From assembly GCA_001600095.1 (NCBI GenBank), contig BCIX01000005.1, positions 874,523 to 938,522 on the forward strand: a DNA stretch of 64,000 nt, in the 5' to 3' direction. This document shows positions 1 to 10,996 of this stretch, piece after piece. Source of the DNA: Bullera alba (taxonomy: Eukaryota; Basidiomycota; Tremellomycetes; Tremellales; Bulleraceae). The translations under genes were made by a program, and so were the position numbers. The first letter of the stretch is position 1; every line of letters begins with the position of its first letter. Under the pieces are notes generated by a model, which saw only the letters and a program-made list of their open reading frames with translations, searched no databases and had not been told where the DNA came from.

Positions 1-1645
1 GTCCTGCCTTCGATATCTTTCACGCGGTCTATGGCAGCGCGGAATTGGAATCGATCGTCCTTGTGCGCAAATACCCCAATCATAGATCCACGAGTGACGA
101 AGGAGAGATCGTCCTTGTAGCCGACAGCCAATTGCTCGTTCTTCGTCCCTTGACTGAACACAGCGTCGCCAGGCATGCTGGTATCCTCCGAGTCCTTGTC
201 TTCATCCTCGTCGCCATCCGAACCCTGCTCCTCCTCCTCCTCCTCCTCATCCAACTCTTCACTGGGATCCGGATCCTCCATCTCGATATCCTCGTAGGCG
301 TTCTGGATGTACTTTTGCTCGTCGGCTTTCGCTTTTGCGTAACTAGATCGATTCTTGCCCTCCCATAGGTGTATCGTGAAGGCGTCCTTCCAGGTTGTGA
401 AGGCATCGGCGCCAAATCGAAGACACCATGTCATGCCGGATAGTTCTTCCGACTCTCTGAACGTGAACATGAAAGCGCGATTACTCTGGGTATATCAGCG
501 GATTCTCAAAAGGCTCGACTTACCATATCGAAGCGGGGATTCATGTCGTCGTCGATGGGGATGGAGATGAAAGGGGTTTGTTTCTGGCGTACGATGACCC
601 ATGCTGAGCGGTGGTCAGATACCATTTAGCGAGAGTATGACTCACTATCATATTGCGCGTTAGCAGCGAGATCCACCTGGACATCCTTCTCTTGGAGCAC
701 GAACATATCCGAGGCCGTGTCGAACAAGTATAGCTCGGCTGGAGACCGTAATAGGACGGGCACGTCCTTGAAAGGATCGTTCTCGGTCGCGTCAGGTGAG
801 GTGGAAGCTTCCGCAGGTCTCACAGCACTCTCATCGTCGCCTGAGTATTTGAGTGCCTCTAACTGAGATGACGTCGCTGTCTCATGGGATTGACTGTATT
901 TCTGACTGGAAGTCAGTATGATGCTGTATGATGACAAGATTCGTGAACTCACCCTTTCGAAGATACAGTGGAGCATAGTGAGCTCGAACAGCTCATTTGT
1001 CGGTTGAGGTACAGTCTTGTGGTCCGTCATCAGCGGAAAAGGTGCAATTTGGTTACAGCTGCACTGACTTTGCTGCTGACGAACTCCCATAGATCTCCTT
1101 CGTCGCCACTCAGATCCTTCCACGAACATGTAGCATCGCCGTCCAGTATCCCAAACCGGAAGGCCAAAGTGTGGTCGATCAGGAATACACGTTCATCGTC
1201 GGCTAGAAAAGCCATAAGCGATTTTTGTAGCGGGTGCACGCACTTTCCGCATCCTCCTCGAGCAGCTGCTCCTCGCCTTCCTCATAAGCTCTTGTAATGA
1301 CAAGCTGATATTGATATTCGATACCGGTTCTTCGGATAGTCGCCACTGCGTCTTGAAAGCTGGGAGGGAGAGGCGACTTGAGCTGGAGTCATCAAAGCAG
1401 AAGTGGCCAACGTACATGCATTCCCTAGACCCCTTAATGCTATTGGGTCGTACCAAATATAGCTGACCAGCAGGTATTTGCAAGAGCTCTGGGTTTGCAG
1501 GATTCCCTATCGAGGTCAACTCAGTTTCACGATTGGGCACTCACCCCACATCTTGCCTAGAACTATCAGACGCCTTTGTATCAGCAAGAAGCCGTAGGAT
1601 ATTGGTTCCTGTTCGTCGCAACTCACGAGATTTGATGACGAACAT
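1..1645 (-). CDS. VID27: VID27-like vacuolar import and degradation protein (5' part, cut by window edge)
   Basis: Homologue of fungal/plant Vid27, a cytoplasmic protein linked in yeast to vacuolar import and degradation of fructose-1,6-bisphosphatase. The start is the ATG whose A is at 1645. Two short exons splice to give MFVIKSLLGKMWGNPANPEL, followed by the family hallmark LLQIPAGQLYLVRP (about 1440-1500). Further along come an LFDTASDMFVLQE segment (660-740), a long acidic run of Asp/Glu (210-290), and LAVGYKDDLSFVTRGSMIGVF (80-130), which leads into the C-terminal beta-propeller-like VID27 domain. That domain is mostly beyond the left edge. At least six short introns interrupt the reading frame. 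The gene is divergent from RPT2 and shares a 408-bp promoter with it. The family call is firm; the exact yeast role in this organism is inferred. Confidence 0.88.
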
Positions 1646-2053
1646 CTTCGCAGCCGTGGATGAGGGATGTCTGACAGGCAGGCGTCCAGCGAGCGTGCGT
1701 CCAGTACGGGCCGTGTTGTGGGTTCGCTAAGATGTATGACAAAGTTGTAAAGAGTTGAAACAAATGAGAGCAGGCTGCTTATGCTCCTCCGAGGCCGTCC
1801 GCGTGCTTGCTCGTAAGGTTGTAAGTCGACTGTGTCAAGTTGTCAACAACATGCGCCTGCAGTGAGCAGTCTTCGAAGTCTACGGCAACTTCATGATGGG
1901 TGGGTGGCAAAATCATAAGGGCTGTCGCGGGACCAAAAGTATCTCGACCGCGCGTCACTCTATAACGTCGGTTGACATCAAGCGCTTACCTGTCCTCGAT
2001 CAACTCACTCACTGTGTCACCTTTTCCATCGCACGACCTCGACTTGCTCTAGG
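1646..2053. promoter_or_regulatory. Divergent promoter VID27/RPT2
   Basis: This 408-bp gene-free stretch lies between two divergent start codons. It holds a PACE-like nonamer (listed separately) 143 bp before the RPT2 ATG. I see no other gene in it. Confidence 0.6.
1903..1911 (+). promoter_or_regulatory. PACE element (GGTGGCAAA) upstream of RPT2
   Basis: The sequence is an exact match to GGTGGCAAA, the proteasome-associated control element bound by the zinc-finger factor Rpn4 in ascomycete yeasts. It faces RPT2 and lies about 140 bp before its ATG, a usual distance. Whether a basidiomycete factor reads it is inference. Confidence 0.55.
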
Positions 2054-3709
2054 ATGGTATGTCTCCGGTCGCGTCTGTTTGTCTTTGTTGAATGCTGATT
2101 TCGTGACAGGGTCAAGCTCCTTCAAGTAACGCCGGTGCGGGTAGAGGAGGTCCAGGAAAGGGGGGGAAAGATAAGAATGATCAGGTCCGTCCTTGATCCG
2201 AGTCAAGCTGTCGGGCGCTCTTTGCTGATGACTAGTGTTAGAAGCCAAAGTGGGAGCCACCTGTGCCCACCCGAGTCGGCAAGAAGAAGAAGAGAGGACC
2301 GGATGCGTCATCGCGTCTTCCGCCAGTCTTCCCGACAACGAGATGCAAGCTGAAAATGCTCAAGATGGAGAGAATCAAGGATTATCTTCTCATGGAGGAA
2401 GAATTCGTCGCCAATCAAGCCTCTGTTCAGGGCGAGGACAGGACTGCTGCCGATCGGTCAAAGGTCGACGAACTGCGTGGATCGCCAATGGGTGTTGGGT
2501 CATTGGAGGAGATCATCGACGACGATCATGCGATCGTGTCGGTCGGCAACGGCACCGAGTACTATGTGGGCATCATGTCATTTGTGGACAAGGATATGCT
2601 GGAGCCTGGTTGCTCGGTCCTCCTGCATCACCGAACCAATGCTGTCGTCGGAGTCCTGGCGGACGACGCAGACCCCATGGTCTCGGTGATGAAACTCGAC
2701 AAAGCGCCGACCGAGAGTTATGCGGACATTGGAGGTCTGGAGTCCCAAATTCAAGAGATCAAGGAGTCAGTCGAATTGCCGTTGACGCATCCAGAACTCT
2801 ACGAGGAGATGGGTATTCGACCGCCCAAAGGTGTGATCCTATATGGTGTTCCGGGTACCGGCAAAACCCTCCTCGCAAAGGCTGTCGCCAACCAGACTTC
2901 GGCCACATTCCTGAGGATTGTCGGATCCGAGCTCATCCAAAAGTACCTCGGAGATGGTCCAAAGCTTGTACGAGAATTGTTCCGAGTCGCCGAGGAACAC
3001 GCCCCAAGTATCGTTTTCATCGACGAGATCGACGCTATCGGTACCAAGAGGTACGACTCAACCTCTGGAGGAGAAAGAGAAATTCAGCGAACGATGTTGG
3101 AGCTGCTGAACCAGCTGGACGGATTCGACACGCGAGGAGATGTCAAGGTCATCATGGCAACGAACAGGGTACGTTCCTAGACTGTTCCCCTACCAAAGCT
3201 GACTCTTTTCCGTCAGATCGAGTCTTTAGATCCCGCGCTCATCCGACCTGGTCGTATCGATCGAAAGATTGGTGAGGGAAATGCACCAATGGAATCACTG
3301 ACCTACTAGAGTTCCCGCTTCCTGACACGAAAACCAAGCGGCACATCTTCAAGCTTCACACTTCCCGAATGTCTCTTGCCGACGATGTTGATCTCGAAGA
3401 ATTGGTCATGACCAAAGACGATCTATCTGGTGCTGACATCAAGGCCGTCTGCAGTAGGTCTACTAGCACGCGATATGCGCTGACAAATAGCTGAGGCCGG
3501 GTTGTTGGCTCTACGAGAGCGACGTATGCGGGTGACCAAGACTGTAGGTGCTTTATTGTTGATTTTTGTTGACGCGCTCAGGATTTCACTACGGCAAGAG
3601 AGAAAGTGCTCTACCAGAAAGACGAGAACACGGTACGTAGTGATGCAAGCGCGTGCGAACTCGGACTGTTGCTAACGTGAATGCTCAGCCTGCTGGTCTC
3701 TACTTGTAG
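2054..3709 (+). CDS. RPT2: 26S proteasome regulatory subunit 4 (Rpt2, AAA-ATPase)
   Basis: One of the six AAA-ATPases of the 19S base that unfolds ubiquitinated substrates and opens the 20S gate. About 441 residues, normal for Rpt2. The start ATG is its own coding exon, because the intron donor GTATGT follows immediately. Splicing gives [14 protein letters not shown], with Gly2 in the N-myristoylation context known for Rpt2. Next come the coiled coil ([18 protein letters not shown]), the OB domain, Walker A GVPGTGKT, Walker B IVFIDEID, the SRH region ([11 protein letters not shown]) and the lid. The C-terminus ends in LYL, the HbYX gate-opening motif. Six or more short introns lie mostly in the 3' half (3172-3690). 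Confidence is very high. Confidence 0.97.
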
Positions 3710-4150
3710 ACATTTCGCGGTGGAGGACTTGGGCAGTGAGCAGCAAACGGAATACGCGAGTATAGCTCTGTACATAGTGGACACACAGGCCATCTCTATG
3801 CAGTCCATTCGCATCAATGTGACTCGAATGATCACTGCGCTGCTCACCGGCAGATGATAGGAGTTGCGTAGTGCGGGGCTCCCAGAATTTCAGACGGCGA
3901 CAGATCTCGACCGGCTTCCGTGTTCGCGTTGGCTGCGCCGTGCTTCGCCCATGCCCTCGCGTTGTATGACTTGTAATCAGCTCAACACCTTGAGGTGAAA
4001 GCAGGTAGGGAAGGCTTGATTGTGTGGACTTCTCATCAAAGCTCAGCTTGCCATCCATCACTACAGCTATCTGGCCAGCGTCCCTCGAAAGCGCGAATCA
4101 GTCACCTATCGAGCTTGTCATCTTGCACAGAGGGCCCAAGTCTATAGAAC
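3710..4150. other. Intergenic, RPT2 to UBC7
   Basis: This is about 440 bp between two tandem genes and presumably carries the RPT2 3' UTR and the UBC7 promoter. Short open frames on both strands show no recognisable protein and no spliced continuity. Confidence 0.5.
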
Positions 4151-4917
4151 ATGTTCGGGAATAATACCAGGTCACAGTCGTCGACAGCGGCACGACGGTA
4201 AGTACAACGCGCTAAGAGCTTGAGTTACAGCTGATCCAGCTACAGATTGATGAAAGAGTACCGGGATCTCACCGCAGATCCAATACAGGATACAATAACA
4301 GCTGGTCCGGTCTCGGAGGACAATATGCTGGAATGGGAGGCCCTGATACAAGGCCCAGAGGATACTCCATACGTGAGAAGGCCGATGTCGACCTGCTCAG
4401 CCTGACTAATGCCTTAGAATAGGAGGGAGGCGTCTTTGCTGCGAAGTTGGTGTTTGTGAGTACAGCTCACCGACAGGCGGAAATGCTGACTAGACTCGGG
4501 CCTAGCCTTCCGATTATCCTTTGAATCCATTCACAATGACCTTCGACCCGCCTCTACTGCATCCCAATAGTGCGCCGAGTATCCGAATAGACGTCCGACC
4601 CTGACTGACGCTCGTGCAGTCTATCCCAATGGAGTGGTCTGCATCTCGATTCTCCATGCGCCCGGAGATGACCCACTTCGGTATGAATCAGCATCAGAGC
4701 GATGGTCTCCGGTCCAAGGAGTACGGAGCGTTCTCCTCAGTGTTTTGAGCATGTTGGCAGAACCGAACATTGAGAGCGGTGCCGATGTCGAGGTACGAGC
4801 GAGTAGATCAGAGAGCCACGTGCTGATTGCTGGCAGTGCTGCAAGCTGTATCGCGACGACCGTCCAGAGTTCGAGAGAAGGGTTCGTGCGCAGGTCAGAT
4901 CATTACTGGAGGTCTAG
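4151..4917 (+). CDS. UBC7: Ubiquitin-conjugating enzyme E2 (Ubc7/UBE2G2 type)
   Basis: E2 enzyme of the ER-associated degradation pathway, normally recruited to the ER by Cue1 and working with Hrd1/Doa10 ligases. About 170 residues from five or six exons. The start [21 protein letters not shown] is interrupted by an intron after the first Arg codons. Family landmarks are [22 protein letters not shown] and the active-site block [15 protein letters not shown], whose Cys is catalytic. The insertion that follows the catalytic Cys ([19 protein letters not shown]) is typical of Ubc7/Cdc34 and distinguishes it from most E2s. The protein ends [11 protein letters not shown]. Its stop lies only 31 bp from the SLA2 stop on the other strand. 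Confidence 0.95.
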
Positions 4918-4948
4918 TTCGAAGAGCCGGATACATGCACAACTTTGA

Positions 4949-7900
4949 TTAATCTGTCTCCTGGTGGTAACCAGCTCGACGCATCTCGCCCAATCTCCTC
5001 CTTGCAGCTCCCAAGTCCTTCTCCAGCTTGAGAATCTCCACCTGCTGCTCCATTTCTCGCACTTTGAACTCGTGCGATGCCATGGCCTTGTAGTCGACCA
5101 GCTCCTCGTCGCCTTGCTGGGAGGTGATAGTCCTCACTTGCTTGACGAGTGCTTTGCACGCATCGGTCACGGCTTTCGAAGCCACCTCGAGACGTTGTTG
5201 CGTCTTGGACATGAGCGAGGCTTTGACCCGAGAGGCGGCAACGAGCTGTGCGGTCGCGGCCGAAACCTCGTTCGACGCCACGATGAGCTGCTCGAGCGAG
5301 TGGGTTCCGGAAATGACGCCATCTGCCGATTCAATGAGCAGCGTCGTAGCGTATGCCACCGCTTTGGCGGCAGAAATGAGTCCCTCGGTCCATCGGTTGT
5401 TTCGCTTGTAGAATTGCTGGGTCGAACTAGACCCTTTACCTTCCCGCACAATCTCCTCCTGACTTTCAGTGGCAGCCTGGATCAGTCGGCCGATAGCGTT
5501 GGTGATCACCAAAGTGGCCTGGAGAATGGCATCGTGAACCTGGACATCCAAGGCGTTATACTTTGAGCCTTTGGGCCGTGCCATGAGTGACTGAATCCGT
5601 TGTGTCGCTTCCTCGATCGCCCGGGCTGCATTCTGCATCTCCTGCGACACAATGTCCCCAATGTCGCCGTTGGTGCGGGACAAGTTGGTCTGCGTTTTGG
5701 GTACCAGTTTTTCCACGGCCTCGGAGAGCTTGCCCAACGCACCTCTGGCTTCCGCGTTGCTGCGTAGAGCCACCTCCTCGTTCTTGCCTCCGGCGGTGAG
5801 CTGGAACGACTGCAAGTTGCTGAAGAACCTTTGGCCAGCTTCACCACAAAGTTTGGCCACGCGAATGAGCTTGTCCGAGGAGTCGTCATTGTCCGCAAAC
5901 TTGGTGATTCCCTTGGAGCTGAGCAGAGTCTCGGATAGCGATTGAGCAAACTCGTTGGCTGCTTTGATTACATCGACATGGCTGCCTCCTCGCTTCTTCC
6001 CTAGGTATAGGTTGTAGGTCGAGGCGAACTCGGTCGCATTGGTCATGGCCTTTTCAATCATGGACTGTGTGTATTCAGGCGTGGCGGTGGTGTTGCCGGT
6101 CTGCATGGGCGACTCTAGCTCGTACATGGCGTCGTCGACCTTTTGGATACAAGCTTGCAAGATCGAGTCGATGATGGCGTTCAATTCCTTGCGATGGTCG
6201 AGAATGAGGGTATCGACCTGGGCATCAAAGGCCTCGGACGTGTCTCCTTGAGACTGGTATGGTCAGCATGGTTCAAGGGCAAAACTTACGATTCGGAGGT
6301 CGCTGAGCTCCTTCAGGGTCGAGTCCATGCCTTCTTGCATGATGAGGAGCTCTTGCTCCTTTTCTTCTACAGCTCGAGCCAGATCGCCGTCTTGAACGTC
6401 CAGCTTGTGAAGCAGTTCGTCGATTTGAATTTGCTTCGCCTGAGTAAAGACTTAGCGATGTTTCCCCCAGCCAAACTCACCCGTAGCGAGTCCTCGAGTT
6501 CTGTCAACTGTCGATTGTATTTGGCCATGACGGTAGAGACTTCGGAGCTCTTGTTGCGGGAAGAGTCTTCTGCTCGCTCGTTGGCGAATGCGAGATCCCT
6601 CTTGAAACGGTCCAGCTCCTCTCGATGACTCTGGGATCATATTAGCTCGTGACCATATTGCCCGTGACCTACTGATTTGATCCGGTCTATCTCGTAGCGG
6701 GCCCTGTCTCTCTCCCTGATCATGTCGGCCAGTTCCAGATTCTTCGCCTTGACGTCCCTCTCCATCCGCTCCATCTTATCGATGGCCTCCTGCGCCGAGT
6801 TGGCTTTTAGCTGGAAGCCCTTGCTCTTGCTCAAGAGATCAAGATGCTCTCCTCGTAGTTGGGAATACAGCTTGGCCAATGCCTCGTACTTGTTCTTCCA
6901 AATCTCAATCTGCTTTTGAAGTTGTAGGATGAGATCGTCCTTTGCGGCCATCTGGGCACCGACGTTGGCACCGATGAGACCGAGCTCGCCTTCCAGGGAT
7001 TTCACTCGTCGGTCGTACTGCTCCAACAGCATCTGATCCCTCTCGTACTGTCCTCGCATGCTCAGCATCTCCTGTTGCAGTTGGGCGACTTCTCCGTGCT
7101 GTAGACCTTGTTGCTGTTGGTTCCACTGCTGGTTCATCTGCTCGCGCAGGAGTTGCTCCTGGGCCATCCTCTCTCTTTCTTGCTGAGCTCGCTGCTGCTC
7201 TGCGAATTCTGCTTCTTGTCTTCGCTTCTCATCCTCTTGACGGCGCTGCTCTGCCTCGCGCTGAGATACGAGGGCGTTTTGCTTGCGTTCGTATTCCTCC
7301 AGCATCCGGCGCTGCTCCTCAATCTCGCCTTGCGTGGCCGCAGGCGAATCGGCTCGGGGTATGTCCCGCTTGGGCTCGGCCGCAGGGCGCTCTGGCAACT
7401 CTGGCGCGACGCCGCTGTCTATCAGGTTTGGCGGTTCCTAGAGGGCAGTTAGTTTCGGCGTCTCGAGACTTTCGGGACCTACCTGACCCAGCTTGGGTAC
7501 GTTGATCAATCCCGTAAGGTACTTGAGATTGGAGCACTCGTAGTAGAAGCGTCGCAAATTGTAGTGCTGCGCATTGTATCGCTCGCGGAGGGGTGACAAA
7601 GCGTCGTCACCGTCGGTGCCTTTGCGTCAGCTGCGTCACACTGCGGATACTCACGTCTGTGCATCGCTCTCAGCATGCTGGTGATGAACTTGTAGATACC
7701 AAAGCTCTCTTTCACCAACGGCACCAGGGCCGAGATTCGGCATTCGTTGTTCGCGGATCCTCGAAAGTTGGTAAAGATTAGCTTCTGAAAAGACTCGATC
7801 TGATCTTGCAGGGTCATGAGATCGGTGATGGTTTCGTAGCTACCAAGTCAGTCATAGCCCAGTATAACACACTTACCCCTCGTTGGGATCATCGATGTTC

Positions 7901-8579
7901 TTTAGACTGATATACTCTTCGTACTCGAAGAGGCCGTTGAATTCGGGGTGATGACGGTGGAACCGCAATTTTGACAAGAGGAACGAAGTGTACGCCTTGA
8001 TCAGAGGACCGTAGCCTTTGACGCCATCGCCGACTGTCCTGCCACAGGTCTCGAGCCATCCGGTTTGCGAGTGGGCTTCCTTGAGTGTCTGGAGTGCTGT
8101 TCAGCAGATGATCAGGAGATGGGAGACTCACGACCGGATGTCCTTCTTGGAGTAGCTTGTGGACCACGATCAGACTTTTGAAGGTTTGAACTTCATCGGC
8201 AAGGATAGGCTGAGTCCGGAGACCATTCCAGACCGACAGTGAAGAGTGGTAGTCCCAGGTATAGACGATACATTCTGAACATTAGCACGGGTTTCCTCTC
8301 GGTGGGCCTTACTTCGGACATGTTTTTGCTCTAGTCGGTCAGCGATTGACTATTGCCTTTGTACGTACTTGGAGCGGATTCCTCGGCGCTTGTTGCTTTC
8401 TTGATGTTGACGCTCAACTCGGATTCGTTCTTCTCTTTGTCGACGGGCCTTGTCGGCTGATGATTCGCTGCTGCGCGGACGGACGGATGATCATCGTAAT
8501 CCCCTGCGTGACTCCGTCCAAACCTGCAAATGTCAGCTGAGGGTACGCGGCCGTGGTGGGGGGATACGGTGACTCACAT
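4949..8579 (-). CDS. SLA2: Endocytic clathrin/actin adaptor Sla2 (HIP1/HIP1R family)
   Basis: Links PI(4,5)P2-rich membrane and clathrin light chain to F-actin at endocytic patches. The N-terminal ANTH domain begins ELSVNIKKATSAEESAPK and continues through KCIVYTWDYHSS and FHRHHPEFNGLFEYEEY (about 7880-8350). The middle (6290-7400) is a Gln/Glu/Arg-rich coiled coil. The C-terminal third (4949-6184) is the talin-type I/LWEQ actin-binding domain, one open exon ending YHQETD. About nine introns are visible. The start codon is itself split: exon 1 ends in AT and exon 2 starts with G, giving MFGRSHAGDYDDHP. In the unspliced RNA this ATG is followed directly by TGA. In many ascomycetes SLA2 flanks the mating-type locus, but no MAT gene is seen here. 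Confidence 0.95.
8524..8577 (-). other. Intron splitting the SLA2 start codon
   Basis: A 54-nt GT-AG intron (donor GTGAGTC, branch-like CAGCTGACA, acceptor TTTGCAG) sits between the AT and the G of the initiator codon. Removal creates ATG TTT GGA CGG in frame with the ANTH domain. Retention leaves ATG TGA. Confidence 0.75.
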
Positions 8580-8858
8580 GGCGGTGGGTATGCACTCTGC
8601 GAAGCCTTGAGGAGGTGATAACGAGTGTATCTATCTCTGAGAAGAGCCAGCTATCGGTGGCAGTGTTGTGCCCGGCGACCGGTGACGTCGAATCCGGAAT
8701 GTAGCAGGCCTAACCCAATCTTCTTCGGCTGATGCACGCCTGTGTTTCGGGCCGGCGGATTAGGCGCATCCTTTTGCGGACCAACTGTTGTTGTAGTGAC
8801 TTGACAGCGAGCTGTGATAACATCTCCACTCTCTCCGGCATCCATCCAGCTTATATGG

Positions 8859-10030
8859 ATGGCACCGTTCAATCTAGATGCTTGCATCGACAGGCTAAAA
8901 GACAAGCAACTCTTAGGGGAGGCTCTGCTCCGGGAGATCTGCGAAAAGACCAAGGAGGTGTTGATGCGCGAGAGCAATGTGGTCCACGTCGCCTCGCCTG
9001 TCACTGTGGTCGGCGACATACATGGACAGTTTCACGACCTCATCGAAATCTTCAGGATCGGAGGGCCGGCTCCGAGTACCAACTATCTATTTCTAGGTGA
9101 GCAATTAAAACGGTGCTTGTTACCAAGCTGAAACCAATCAGGCGACTATGTGGATCGCGGTCTCCACTCGGTTGAGACGATATCCCTCCTCACCTGTCTC
9201 AAGCTACGCTATCCGGAACGAGTGCAGCTTATCCGTGGCAATCACGAATCTCGAGCGGTGACTCAGGTGAGCTATGATCGGGGTGTAGCCATGAGCACTA
9301 CTAACATGTCCAAAGACGTACGGGTTCTACTTGGAGTGCACGAGGAAATACGGCTCGCCGACCGTCTGGCAGTATTTCACCGACATGTTCGACTTCTTGA
9401 CCCTTAGCGTTGTGATCGATGACGCCATCTTCTGTGTTCATGGCGGTCTCAGTCCGTCGATTCACCATATAGATCAGATCAAAGTGATCGATCGCTTCCG
9501 AGAGATCCCTCACGAGGGGCCCATGGCAGATCTGGTTTGGTCCGATCCCGACCCGGAAAAGGAAGACTTTGCGATCAGTCCTAGAGGCGCTGGGTACACG
9601 TTTGGTGCCTCTATCGTGAAGAAATTCCTCGCGCTCAATGGTATGAACCATATCCTTCGTGCCCATCAGCTGTGTATGGAGGGGTATTCTGTCCTGTATG
9701 GGGATCAGCTTAGTACCGTCTGGAGTGCCCCGAACTACTGCTACCGGTGAGTACCTCAAACCGCTTCCCGCTAATTCTCTTAGGTGTGGAAACATGGCAA
9801 GTGTCCTCGAGGTCTCACCAGACGGGAAACGATTCTTCAACGTCTTTGACGCCGCCCCGGAAAACGAGGTAGGTTCCAGGGCATCCTTTTGGACCAGATG
9901 CTGAATACAGCTGCACAGCGCGATGGACCAGGCCAACAGGCAGCGAATAAGGTAAGTTATACATCGCTGATACATTGCAGCCCTTGCAGCCAAAGCTGAC
10001 CGACCAAAGGCCATAGAATACTTCCTATAA
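8859..10030 (+). CDS. PPG1: PP2A-like serine/threonine phosphatase catalytic subunit (Ppg1 type)
   Basis: A metallophosphatase of the PP2A/PP4/PP6 superfamily. The motifs [24 protein letters not shown] and the two metal-binding His regions ([14 protein letters not shown]) are all present. [40 protein letters not shown] and [11 protein letters not shown] match yeast Ppg1 better than PP2A or PP4. The start is the ATG giving [16 protein letters not shown]; an earlier nearby ATG is out of frame. Introns lie near 9097-9140, 9267-9316, 9747-9783, 9869-9918 and 9951-10012. The last exon encodes AIEYFL; the terminal YFL is the methyl-esterified tail of PP2A-class enzymes. In yeast Ppg1 acts with STRIPAK-like Far proteins and in glycogen metabolism. 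Its last six bases overlap the opposite-strand methyltransferase stop. Confidence 0.92.
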
Positions 10031-10996
10031 TTCGATGGACCCAAATAATTGGTCAATCAAACCGTATCCTCGACCTCTAACGACGCTACGACTTCCGTTC
10101 ATGACACTTTGTATCGTCGGCATCGACCAGTCTTGCTCGGTCCTCCATCGCCGGCAAATGTATATCTTGGAATCTTCCCCGCGCAAACCAGTCACTGGAG
10201 TTGTCTGAAAGTACTGTTCCATTGCGTGAAAGAACGACTCTTCCAGGGCCAAAGTACGCGAATGGTCTAGATCTCGTCTCAGCAATCGAGCCGGGCTTCG
10301 GCAACGGTGCTCACAGGACAGAACGATCTCTGGTCCAAACGTCTCGTCTGTCTCGGAATCTCGAGGAGCTTCCGTCAATTCCAGTAGAGTCAGGAGCAGT
10401 GCAGGGTAAAGGTGTGGAAAGTAGATCTTGACAGCGTTAGCGAGTCAATAGAGGGCACTTTAGCAAGCTGTAATGAACTCACAAGGTCACACATGAGGAT
10501 ATGCGTGAACGGGCCATATTCCTGGACAGTTGCTATGCCTTGGCCCCAGCCGAGAGGTCGGGCTACCACTTGACAGGTTACATTGGATTCTTCTATGCTC
10601 TTTTCGCAGAGGGGGATGACTTCCGGCAGGTCCGTGAGGACGATGAGGTCGCCTGGAGACAATGACTTTGCGAGGCGCAGGGAAGCTACAGCCTGACCGG
10701 AGCCGAGCTCGAGGATTCGGCGCGGACTATTGACTCCGAATATAGGACAGCTCGGCTGAAAGTCGAGTTGATTGTCAGGGTCTAGATAATCGAGAAGTAG
10801 TGTTGTTGCCTCCCTGTGAAGATAGCCAGAGATAAGCGCTACTGGAGATTTGAGGAACAAGGCATAATCCTCACCATACCCTCCCGGCTATGCCATACTT
10901 CTCTATGGCTTCTTTCTGACCGAGGCGGACTGAACCGGGAGCGTCGAATGGTCGGATGTTTAGGTTCGGCGGGAAGTTTGGATCATTGACATTCAT
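10025..10996 (-). CDS. Protein-lysine methyltransferase, METTL21/Methyltransf_16 family
   Basis: A seven-beta-strand SAM-dependent methyltransferase of the family that modifies lysines in elongation factors, Hsp70 and other proteins. Three exons read through cleanly. Exon 1 is MNVNDPNFPPNLNIRPF to GIAGRVW. Exon 2 carries the SAM-binding motif ILELGSGQAVASL (about 10700) and VLTDLPEVIPLC. Exon 3 joins as MCDLIYFPHLYPALLL, the DLIYF motif usual in this family. The tail continues through VLSCEHRCRSPARLLRRDL and ends [11 protein letters not shown]. The start at 10996 is the first ATG in the open frame; a longer upstream frame has no ATG. The substrate cannot be told from sequence. Confidence 0.85.

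Noticed and set aside
80..415. Arg-rich minus-strand frame at the left edge
   Set aside because: It is the wrong frame over the acidic stretch of VID27; the acidic frame continues the VID27 homology.
4949..8579. SLA2 as a sign of a mating-type locus
   Set aside because: SLA2 flanks MAT in many ascomycetes, but neighbours here (UBC7, PPG1, RPT2) include no HMG, homeodomain or pheromone genes, and the organism looks basidiomycete.
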